A stretch of 5,243 bases of DNA from Scatomorpha pullicola (lineage in GTDB: Bacteria; Bacillota; Clostridia; Oscillospirales; Oscillospiraceae): assembly GCA_018716545.1 (NCBI GenBank), contig DVJU01000207.1, positions 1-5,243 of the forward strand, written 5' to 3'. Of this stretch, positions 1 through 5,122 are shown one piece after another. Position 1 is the first letter of the stretch; each line of letters begins with the position of its first letter. A program made the position numbers and the translations under genes. Below the pieces are notes generated by a model, which saw nothing but the letters and a program-made list of their open reading frames with translations, did no database searches and was not told where the DNA came from.

Positions 1-717
1 GGGGACGAGGCGTATTTTCGCGTTGGGGAAGGTCTCGCCGGCAAGCGCTCCGCCGTCGGTGAAGTACTCGGCGGGGGCGTAGGGCGCGCGGCCTATGCTC
101 TCGGGCGAGACGCCGGCGAAGATGTGCTCCATCGTGGTGTTGCCCGCGCAGAGGATCTCGGCTATCTCCTCGTGAGCAACGTTGGCGTCGCCGCAGGCGA
201 TAGCGATAAGCTCGCGCGCCTGGGTGCGCGCCAGCTCGGTGAGCCTGGCCAGTCCGCCGTCCCTGGAGGCGTACTTTATGCGGCTTATCACGTCCGCGCC
301 GTAGGGCGCCTGAGCGTTCCACTCGCTGGCCGAGGCGAGCGTCTCGCCGCTTGCGCGGTCGATTATGCGCACGGCGAGGGTCGTCGTGCCTATGTCCAGC
401 GCGGCGGCGTAGCCGCTGAGAGCGCCCGCGCCGCTTATCGCTGCGCCGTCGAGCTGTATCTCGCCGCCGGAGGCGGAGTCGGGCGCTATCACGACGCGCT
501 CGCCCACGTCGGACGCGAGTATCCGGCAGGCGTTCACCCGCTCGCGCGTGCCGTCGGGCGAGACTAGCGTGACGGCGCATTTGCCGCACTTGCCCTGCCC
601 GCCGCAGGGCGCGGCTATGTCGAAGGACTCGGCGCTCAGGACGTCAAGGAGCGTCACTCCAGGTTCATATACAAGCTTAGTGTCTCCGCTCTCGGAGCGT
701 ACGGTGACGGTTGACAC
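1..717 (-). CDS. RACo-type corrinoid activation protein (DUF4445 / ASKHA), N-terminal part
   Basis: ATP-dependent reductive activator of corrinoid proteins: it returns inactive Co(II) to Co(I) so the corrinoid can accept a methyl group again. The reverse complement reads open for 239 codons from GTG at 717 to the window edge, so the C-terminal part is missing (family members are usually around 600 residues). Residues 1-80 form a plant-type 2Fe-2S domain with ligands C38, C44, C47 and C64 (C-X5-C-X2-C-X16-C). A linker leads to the ASKHA ATPase-like domain from about residue 104, with a phosphate-1 loop LDIGTTTLAV (107-116), a YGADVISRI block (139-147) and the family signature GNTTM (192-196). 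GTG 717 is the only usable start: an in-frame stop lies six codons upstream and a strong Shine-Dalgarno sits between. It is divergent from the operon encoding the corrinoid fusion, its likely client; that partnership is inferred. Family assignment is firm. Confidence 0.92.
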   Translation of the reverse strand, partial: MSTVTVRSESGDTKLVYEPGVTLLDVLSAESFDIAAPCGGQGKCGKCAVTLVSPDGTRERVNACRILASDVGERVVIAPDSASGGEIQLDGAAISGAGALSGYAAALDIGTTTLAVRIIDRASGETLASASEWNAQAPYGADVISRIKYASRDGGLARLTELARTQARELIAIACGDANVAHEEIAEILCAGNTTMEHIFAGVSPESIGRAPYAPAEYFTDGGALAGETFPNAKIRLVP

Positions 718-739
718 CGCGGCCTCACCACCTTATAAT
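711..739 (+). promoter_or_regulatory. Perfect consensus sigma-70/SigA promoter for the GNAT-DUF2284-methyltransferase operon
   Basis: The -35 box TTGACA (711-716) and -10 box TATAAT (734-739) both match the consensus exactly, with the optimal 17-nt spacer. The predicted start is near 746, giving a leader of about 55 nt to the GTG at 801. The -35 box lies inside the divergent RACo gene and covers its GTG start and second codon. Such a strong promoter suggests either high expression or control by a repressor whose site I could not identify. Confidence 0.85.
723..734 (-). promoter_or_regulatory. Ribosome binding site fixing the RACo GTG start
   Basis: The minus strand reads AAGGTGGTGAGG, giving purine-rich Shine-Dalgarno cores 5 to 10 nt before GTG 717. 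It overlaps the last base of the plus-strand TATAAT box at 734. Confidence 0.7.
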
Positions 740-751
740 CAATGTATTACC

Positions 752-780
752 AATATACTATTTTTTGCAGGCGCGGTCAA
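752..780 (-). promoter_or_regulatory. Promoter for the RACo gene
   Basis: On the minus strand TTGACC (780-775) and TATATT (757-752) are separated by 17 nt, each one base off the sigma-70 consensus. The predicted start near 745 gives a leader of about 28 nt containing the Shine-Dalgarno. The start site abuts that of the opposing promoter, so the two polymerases should compete for the same DNA. Confidence 0.65.
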
Positions 781-787
781 GCGCGCG

Positions 788-792
788 GGAGG
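788..792 (+). promoter_or_regulatory. Ribosome binding site fixing the GNAT GTG start
   Basis: GGAGG lies 8 nt before the GTG at 801. This rules out the longer reading from TTG 711, which would begin upstream of the predicted transcription start. Confidence 0.8.
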
Positions 793-800
793 TGAGCCGT

Positions 801-1304
801 GTGGAGATACGTCCGCTGCTGCCGGGCGACGACCGCCTCGCGCTCTCGGGCGTGTACGAGGCGAGCTGGCGCCGGGCATACCGGGGCATAGTGCCGCAAG
901 ACTGCCTCGACACCCTGCCGGCCGGGCGCTGGAGCGGCTTTTTCGACACGCCGGGAGTGTACACGCTTGTGGCCGTGGACGGCGATGTTTACGCCGGCAC
1001 GGCGAGCTTCGGCGCTTCGCGCTTCCCGGAGTACGGCGGCGAGGGCGAGCTTATCTCGCTCTATCTGCGGCCGGAGTACGCCGGGCGCGGCCTGGGCCGG
1101 GCGCTGCTCTCCGCCGCGCTGAATGCGCTCGCGGACATGGGCTTCGACGCCGTTTTTCTCTGGGTTCTGGAGGAGAACGCCGCGGCGAGAGCCTTTTATG
1201 AGCGCATGGGTTTCGTGCGCGGCGGAAAAACGCTCTGCGAGGAGATAGGCGGAAAGACGCTGCGCGAGCTGCGGTATGTGCGAAGCGTGAAAGGTGGCGT
1301 TTGA
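801..1304 (+). CDS. GNAT-family N-acetyltransferase
   Basis: Predicted acetyl-CoA-dependent N-acetyltransferase of 167 residues, cytoplasmic, single domain. It opens with the usual GNAT beta-1 pattern (EIRPLLPGD, 2-10). The N-terminal stretch around residues 23-34 (WRRAYRGIVPQD) resembles the common RimI-like subset. Motif A, which binds the CoA pyrophosphate, is LYLRPEYAGRGLGRALL (87-103), with A94 where many relatives have Gln or Arg. Motif B is ENAAARAFYERMGF (125-138), with Y133 placed like the usual general-acid Tyr. The GTG start is chosen because GGAGG lies 8 nt upstream. It is the first gene of the operon, and its TGA stop directly abuts the ATG of the DUF2284 gene, so the two are probably translationally coupled. 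The substrate cannot be predicted; a link to the corrinoid system rests on operon position alone. Confidence 0.9.
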   Translation: MEIRPLLPGDDRLALSGVYEASWRRAYRGIVPQDCLDTLPAGRWSGFFDTPGVYTLVAVDGDVYAGTASFGASRFPEYGGEGELISLYLRPEYAGRGLGRALLSAALNALADMGFDAVFLWVLEENAAARAFYERMGFVRGGKTLCEEIGGKTLRELRYVRSVKGGV

Positions 1305-1838
1305 ATGTCCGGACTTACAGACCTCGCGCTTGAAATCGGCTTCGAGTGCGCCTCGGAGTTCGACGCGGGCAAGCTGACGTTTTCGCCGGAGGTGCGCGAG
1401 ATGTGCGCCTCGGGGCGGTGCAGGCGCTACGGCGCGAGCTGGAGCTGCCCGCCGGCCTGCGGCACGCTGGAGGCGCTGGAGCGCCGGGCGCGGCGCCATT
1501 CCCACTGCGTGCTGGTGCAGACGGTGGCGCGGCTGGACGGCGACTTCGACGCCGAGGGCATCAAGGCCGCCGAAGCGCTGCACAAGCGGCGCTTTGACAC
1601 GCTCGCCCGCCAGGTGAAGCTGGCGACGGGCGGGGAGTGCATGCCCATGGGCGCCGGCTCGTGCACGCGCTGCGCCAAGTGCACCTATCCCGACAGGCCG
1701 TGCCGGTATCCCGACAAACTCTGGCCGAGTATGGAGGCCTGCGGCCTGCTGGTGAGAGACGTGTGCGTCCTCGCCGGACTGGACTACTACCACGGCCCGG
1801 GAACAATGACGTATTCATCCTGTATTCTGATAAACTAG
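1305..1838 (+). CDS. DUF2284 Cys-rich putative metal-binding protein
   Basis: A 177-residue protein with 14 cysteines, matching by motif the DUF2284 'predicted metal-binding protein' family; the biochemical role is unknown. The first cluster is C34-X4-C39 followed by YGASWSCPPAC (42-52, C48 and C52). The second is a ferredoxin-like C120-X2-C123-X2-C126-X6-C133 leading into CRYPDKLWPSMEACG (133-147), a characteristic family ending. Additional cysteines are C15, C68, C112, C146, C154 and C173. There is no signal peptide or membrane segment. ATG 1305 follows the upstream TGA without a gap, and AAGGTGG at 1291-1297 is well placed at 7 nt. The gene ends 12 nt before the methyltransferase-corrinoid fusion. 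From memory, DUF2284 genes often sit beside corrinoid methyltransferases; an iron-sulfur role in electron supply or corrinoid handling is an inference. Confidence 0.88.
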   Translation: MSGLTDLALEIGFECASEFDAGKLTFSPEVREMCASGRCRRYGASWSCPPACGTLEALERRARRHSHCVLVQTVARLDGDFDAEGIKAAEALHKRRFDTLARQVKLATGGECMPMGAGSCTRCAKCTYPDRPCRYPDKLWPSMEACGLLVRDVCVLAGLDYYHGPGTMTYSSCILIN

Positions 1839-1850
1839 GGGGTCAAAGCC

Positions 1851-3560
1851 ATGTCCACACCCAGAGAGATCTTCCTCGAAATGCTCAAGCCCGACGGAAA
1901 GCCGGAGCGCATACTCGACCAGTACGAGGCGCTGGCCATGATGACCGGCGACCCGATAAACAAATACCTGCGCGGCAACCGCGTGCGCGGCACGACCAGC
2001 GTGGACAGATGGGGCACGACGATACTCTTTCCCGCCGACGCCCCGGGACCCATGCCGGACACCGGCGACGAGCTGAAGGTGCTCCGCGACATCACCCGCT
2101 GGCGCGAATACGTCCACGCGCCGGACATAGAGGCCAACTGCTCCGAGGGCTGGGAGGAGATCCGCGCCCAGGCCGAGGCCGTGCGCGGCGAAAAGCTGGT
2201 CGCCGGGTTCATGGGCACCGGCATCTTCGAGCAGTGCCACTTCCTCATGGGCTTTGAGGACACGCTCTCCAACCTCTACGAGCACCCCGACGAGATGCAC
2301 GAGCTGATAGAGTACATCACCGACTACCGCCTGCGCTATGTCAAGCTGCTGATAGACAACCTGCACCCGGACGTCATCTTCTCCCACGACGACTGGGGCA
2401 CCAAGAGCGCGCTGTTCATGAAGCCCGAGATGTGGCGCGAGTTCTACAAGGAGCCGTACCGCCGCTTCTACGGCTACATCCGCTCGCGCGGAGTCATAGC
2501 CATACACCACGGCGACGCGTACCTGGCCGACATAGTCGAGGACATGGTCGAGCTGGGCATACAGTGCTGGCAGGGCGTCCTGCCGGAGAACGACATCCCG
2601 GCATTGCAGGAGCGCTTGCAGGGTCGGATGATACTCATGGGCGGCATAGGCGCGGCGATAGACCGCGCGGACGCCACCGAGGAGGAGATACGCGCCTACG
2701 TGCGCGACACGCTGGAGCGCTGCACGCCGCGCGGCCACTTCATCCCCAGCATCACCTACGGCCTGCCCGGCGCGGTGTATCCGCAGGTCGACGCGGCCAT
2801 AGACGCCGAGATCGCCGCCTGGAACGGCGAGGTGCACCTGCACTCGCAGCGCGCGCCGGTCATACGCCGCGGCGCGGCGCGCACCCAGGCCGCGGCTCCG
2901 GTTCAGGCCGAGGCGGAGAGCGCGGCGGAGAACGACACCTTCTCCCAGCTCGCCGAGGCGCTGCGGCGCGGGCGCAAAAAGCGCGTACTGGAGCTGGTCG
3001 AGTCCGCGCTGGGCGAGGGCATGGCCGCGCAGAGCGTGCTGGACGGCCTGGTGCACGGTATGCAGCTGCTGGGCGAGGACTTCAGCGCCGGGCGCGCCTT
3101 CGTGCCCGAGATGCTGGTCGCGGCGCGCAGCATGAACGCGGCCACCGAGCGGCTCAAGCCGCTGCTCACCGCCGGAGGGCGCAGGAGCGCAGGCAGGGTC
3201 TGCATCGGCACGGTGCGCGGCGACATGCACGACATAGGCAAGAACCTGGTCAAGATCATGATGGAGGGCGCGGGGCTGGAGGTCGTGGACCTCGGCGTCG
3301 ACGTCTCCGCCGAGCGGTTCGTGGACACCGCGGTGAGCGAGCACTGCGACATCATCGCCTGCTCCGCGCTGCTGACCACTACGATGGACGAGATGCGCCG
3401 CGTGGTCTCGCTGGCGGACGAGCGCGGGATACGCGGCAGCGTGAAGGTGATGATAGGCGGCGCGCCGATAACCCAGGCCTACTGCGACGAGATAGGCGCC
3501 GACTGCTACACCGCCGACGCCGCCCAGGCCGCTCAGGCCGCGCTGAGCCTGCTGGCCTAA
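1851..3560 (+). CDS. Fused URO-D-type methyltransferase and corrinoid-binding protein
   Basis: A 569-residue two-part enzyme of corrinoid-dependent methyl transfer. Residues 1-330 are a uroporphyrinogen-decarboxylase-fold methyltransferase (MtaA/MtbA/O-demethylase superfamily), with SHDDWGTKSALF (178-189), PEMWREFYKEPY (192-203) and a VELGIQCWQG helix-turn (233-242). A low-complexity Ala/Arg linker (331-360) leads to a four-helix cap (361-440: VHGMQLLGEDFSAG at 401-414, FVPEML at 417-422). A B12-binding Rossmann domain (447-569) follows, with GDMHDIG (457-463, lower axial ligand H460), SALLTTTM (505-512) and GGAPIT (536-541). The MtaA-type H-X-C zinc motif is absent (HHGD at 219-222), but E136, E151 and H172 have exact E-X14-E-X20-H spacing, recalled as the zinc motif of phenyl-methyl-ether O-demethylases. 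AGGGGG at 1837-1842 precedes ATG by 8 nt. Fold and domain calls are firm; the methyl donor is unknown. Confidence 0.93.
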   Translation: MSTPREIFLEMLKPDGKPERILDQYEALAMMTGDPINKYLRGNRVRGTTSVDRWGTTILFPADAPGPMPDTGDELKVLRDITRWREYVHAPDIEANCSEGWEEIRAQAEAVRGEKLVAGFMGTGIFEQCHFLMGFEDTLSNLYEHPDEMHELIEYITDYRLRYVKLLIDNLHPDVIFSHDDWGTKSALFMKPEMWREFYKEPYRRFYGYIRSRGVIAIHHGDAYLADIVEDMVELGIQCWQGVLPENDIPALQERLQGRMILMGGIGAAIDRADATEEEIRAYVRDTLERCTPRGHFIPSITYGLPGAVYPQVDAAIDAEIAAWNGEVHLHSQRAPVIRRGAARTQAAAPVQAEAESAAENDTFSQLAEALRRGRKKRVLELVESALGEGMAAQSVLDGLVHGMQLLGEDFSAGRAFVPEMLVAARSMNAATERLKPLLTAGGRRSAGRVCIGTVRGDMHDIGKNLVKIMMEGAGLEVVDLGVDVSAERFVDTAVSEHCDIIACSALLTTTMDEMRRVVSLADERGIRGSVKVMIGGAPITQAYCDEIGADCYTADAAQAAQAALSLLA

Positions 3561-3574
3561 TTGGAAGTTAGAAA

Positions 3575-3610
3575 CGGGCGCGCCCCTGCCTGGCGCAAAG
3601 GGCGCGCCCG
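3575..3610. terminator. Perfect 11-bp stem-loop after the operon, without a T-run
   Basis: CGGGCGCGCCC (3575-3585) pairs exactly with GGGCGCGCCCG (3600-3610) around a 14-nt loop, 14 nt after the fusion gene stop. There is no T-tract on the plus side; the minus side has only a weak TTTCTAACTT. It may act as a 3' RNA-protecting hairpin or a Rho-assisted end rather than a classical intrinsic terminator. Each arm is also itself palindromic. Confidence 0.5.
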
Positions 3611-3641
3611 CGCCATATAGAGTTTACGGAGATGGGGACAC

Positions 3642-4337
3642 TTGCCACAGGAGCGCGTTTACAACGAAACTTTGAATAACGGCATACCGCTCACGCTCCG
3701 GTTCCGGAGCGTGAAGCTGTTTCGCATAAGCGTGAAGGGCGACGGGAGCGTGGAGGCCGTCGCCCCGCGCGCTCTCAGCCGCGCCGCGGCTATGGCGCTG
3801 GCCAACGGGCGCGCGGAGTGGGTGCGCTCGCACCGGGAGGAGATACTCGCGCGCGCGTCGCGCGCATCGCAGTACGTCTCGGGCGAGACGGCGCCGCTCT
3901 GGGGCAGGGAGTATGCGCTGAGGGTGGAAACGGGAAAGATAGGAGCCGTGCTTCGCGGGGACGAGCTGGTGCTCAGCGCGCCGGAGGGCGCGGACGTGCA
4001 GTCCAGGCGCGCGGCGCTGCTCTCGCTGTACCGGAGCGAGCTGGAGCGGGCTATCCCGCCGCTGGTGGAAAAGTATGCCGCCGCGCTCTCGGTGCCTGCG
4101 CCGCGGTGGTCGCTGCGCGACATGCGCACGCGCTGGGGCAGCTGCACCCCGGCGAGGGGTACGGTGCGCTTTGCGCTGAACCTGGCGGCCAAGCCGCCGC
4201 TGTGCCTCGAATACGTCGTGGCGCACGAGCTGGCGCATCTGCGCATCCACGGGCACGGCGCGGACTTCCACGCGCTTGTACGCAGCGTTTTCCCAAACGA
4301 GCGCGGGGTCACGGCGCTGCTGTGTGCACAAAATTGA
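3642..4337 (+). CDS. YgjP/DUF45-family zinc metallopeptidase
   Basis: A 231-residue cytoplasmic protein of the YgjP-like (DUF45, SprT-related) metallopeptidase family; the physiological substrate is not known. The family landmarks are the RTRWGSC block (162-168) and the zinc site HELAHLRIHGHGADFHALV (195-213). Here H195 and H199 of HExxH are ligands, E196 is the catalytic base, and H205 is probably the third ligand. The N-terminal half is the usual beta-rich region (FRISVKGDG, 27-35) followed by WVRSHREEIL (60-69). No signal peptide is seen. The start is uncertain: no ATG lies in frame, and TTG 3642 is chosen because GGAG (3628-3631) is 10 nt upstream; TTG 3672 is a less supported alternative. 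It follows the hairpin that closes the corrinoid operon, so co-transcription is unproven and the function looks unrelated. Confidence 0.9.
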   Translation: MPQERVYNETLNNGIPLTLRFRSVKLFRISVKGDGSVEAVAPRALSRAAAMALANGRAEWVRSHREEILARASRASQYVSGETAPLWGREYALRVETGKIGAVLRGDELVLSAPEGADVQSRRAALLSLYRSELERAIPPLVEKYAAALSVPAPRWSLRDMRTRWGSCTPARGTVRFALNLAAKPPLCLEYVVAHELAHLRIHGHGADFHALVRSVFPNERGVTALLCAQN

Positions 4338-4352
4338 CAAAGTGATATTAAA

Positions 4353-4384
4353 TCGCCCCCAAAGTTCCGCCATTGCCGGGGCGA
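4353..4384. repeat. Inverted repeat TCGCCCC-N18-GGGGCGA before the BaiE-like gene promoter
   Basis: Perfect 7-bp arms at 4353-4359 and 4378-4384 end 6 nt before the TATAGT -10 box, so the repeat covers the -35 region. It may be an operator for the downstream gene or a weak hairpin at the end of the upstream transcript. The sequence does not decide between these. Confidence 0.4.
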
Positions 4385-4387
4385 GTA

Positions 4388-4396
4388 TGTTATAGT
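4388..4396 (+). promoter_or_regulatory. Extended -10 promoter for the BaiE-like gene
   Basis: TGTTATAGT combines a TG extension (4388-4389) with TATAGT (4391-4396), one base from consensus. No good -35 lies at 16-18 nt. The predicted start is near 4403, giving a leader of about 80 nt. Confidence 0.55.
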
Positions 4397-4413
4397 GTTA
4401 ACAGAAAGCGCAA

Positions 4414-4437
4414 GGGCAGGAATTGTGCTATCTGCCC
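4414..4437 (+). other. Leader hairpin GGGCAG-N12-CTGCCC
   Basis: A perfect 6-bp stem (4414-4419 with 4432-4437) lies in the predicted 5' leader, 28 nt before the ribosome binding site. It matches no riboswitch class I recognise, and there is no T-run after it. It could stabilise the RNA 5' end or be chance. Confidence 0.3.
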
Positions 4438-4465
4438 CAGCCCACTGCGGCGGGCACAACAAATC

Positions 4466-4472
4466 AAGGAGG
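4466..4472 (+). promoter_or_regulatory. Strong ribosome binding site fixing ATG 4483
   Basis: AAGGAGG is a full-strength Shine-Dalgarno 10 nt before ATG 4483. It decides against an earlier in-frame reading from TTG 4423 and favours 4483 over the ATG at 4489. Confidence 0.85.
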
Positions 4473-4482
4473 ACAACTTACC

Positions 4483-5043
4483 ATGACCATGGAAGAACTC
4501 GAAAAGCGCATTGACCGTCTGGAGTCTATAGAGGAGATCAAGCAGCTGCAGGCCAAGTATTTCCGCTGCCTCGACACCAAGCAGTGGGATGAGCTGGGCA
4601 CGGTGTTTGCGCCCAAGTTCCACACCGCCTTCTCCGACGGCCGCCTGGTCTTTGACCACTTCGAGGGCGAAGACGGCCTGAAGAAGTACTACATGGACAA
4701 TATGGGTATCCAGATATCCCAGCACAACGGCCACACCCCGGAGATAAAGGTCGCCGAGGACGGCCAGACCGCCGAGGGCACCTGGTATCTGCACGACTAC
4801 CTCATCGTTCCCCTGCCGAAGCATGAGTTCGGCATCCGCGGCACCGCCATCTACACCATCGGCTATGTCCGCGTGGACGGCGCCTGGAAGATAGGCAGCA
4901 TCGGCTACAAGCGTATCTACGAGGAGAGCTGGCTGCGCGACGATCCCAGCAAGCCCCACCGCATCACCGAGAACATGTTCACCTTCACCGGCGAGCACAA
5001 GGGCTCCGTCACCATCCAGGGCGACAAGGAACTCAAGAAGTAA
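4483..5043 (+). CDS. NTF2/SnoaL-fold protein resembling bile acid 7-alpha-dehydratase (BaiE-like)
   Basis: A 186-residue single-domain NTF2-like (SnoaL) protein, probably a small cytoplasmic lyase or isomerase. By eye and from memory it aligns over most of its length with BaiE, the bile acid 7-alpha-dehydratase of Clostridium scindens. Shared stretches are KYFRCLD (25-31), WDEL (35-38), a GRLVF segment (53-57), GHTPEI (83-88), GTWYLHD (99-105) and RIYEE (144-148). BaiE catalytic residues Tyr30, His83 and Asp106 correspond to Y26, H81 and D105. BaiE Tyr54 corresponds to F50. It is about 20 residues longer than BaiE, with an extra polar tail. It has its own promoter and terminator and no bai neighbours, so the natural substrate may be another steroid, a CoA ester or something unrelated. 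The fold is firm; bile acid dehydration is only a possibility. Confidence 0.85.
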   Translation: MTMEELEKRIDRLESIEEIKQLQAKYFRCLDTKQWDELGTVFAPKFHTAFSDGRLVFDHFEGEDGLKKYYMDNMGIQISQHNGHTPEIKVAEDGQTAEGTWYLHDYLIVPLPKHEFGIRGTAIYTIGYVRVDGAWKIGSIGYKRIYEESWLRDDPSKPHRITENMFTFTGEHKGSVTIQGDKELKK

Positions 5044-5058
5044 GCGGCAAAAAGCAAT

Positions 5059-5090
5059 AAAAATCCCGCGCCTTTCGGCGCGGGATTTTT
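5059..5090. terminator. Bidirectional intrinsic terminator
   Basis: ATCCCGCGCC (5063-5072) pairs with GGCGCGGGAT (5077-5086) around a TTTC loop, and the flanking A-run (5059-5062) extends the stem against the T-run (5087-5090). The T-run serves the plus-strand gene ending at 5043. The A-run provides the matching U-run for the convergent minus-strand gene ending at 5123. Confidence 0.93.
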
Positions 5091-5122
5091 ATATGTTATT
5101 GAATCGTCACACCGGCTTCTCC

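Noticed and set aside
124..567. 147-codon plus-strand open frame at the left end
   Set aside because: It lies opposite the RACo gene, whose minus-strand frame has clear 2Fe-2S and ASKHA motifs; the plus translation is Ala/Gly/Arg-rich with no motif.
736..749. TAAT-N6-ATTA dyad between the opposed promoters as an operator
   Set aside because: Four-base arms in AT-rich promoter sequence are expected by chance and do not extend.
711..800. Longer GNAT reading from TTG 711
   Set aside because: That codon is part of the -35 box and precedes the predicted transcription start; GGAGG 8 nt before GTG 801 and the standard GNAT N-terminus support 801.
1815..3344. 509-codon open frame on the minus strand opposite the fusion gene
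   Set aside because: It is an antisense shadow in GC-rich DNA: the plus frame carries unmistakable URO-D and B12-binding motifs, while this translation has skewed composition and no recognisable domain.
3632..3679. 15-residue open frame from ATG 3632 overlapping the metallopeptidase start
   Set aside because: The GGAG directly touches this ATG, leaving no spacing for translation, but is well placed for TTG 3642; no leader-peptide composition is seen.
4334..4339. TTGACA at the end of the metallopeptidase gene as a -35 box
   Set aside because: At 16-18 nt downstream there is only C-rich sequence and no -10-like hexamer; the TATAGT at 4391 is far too distant.
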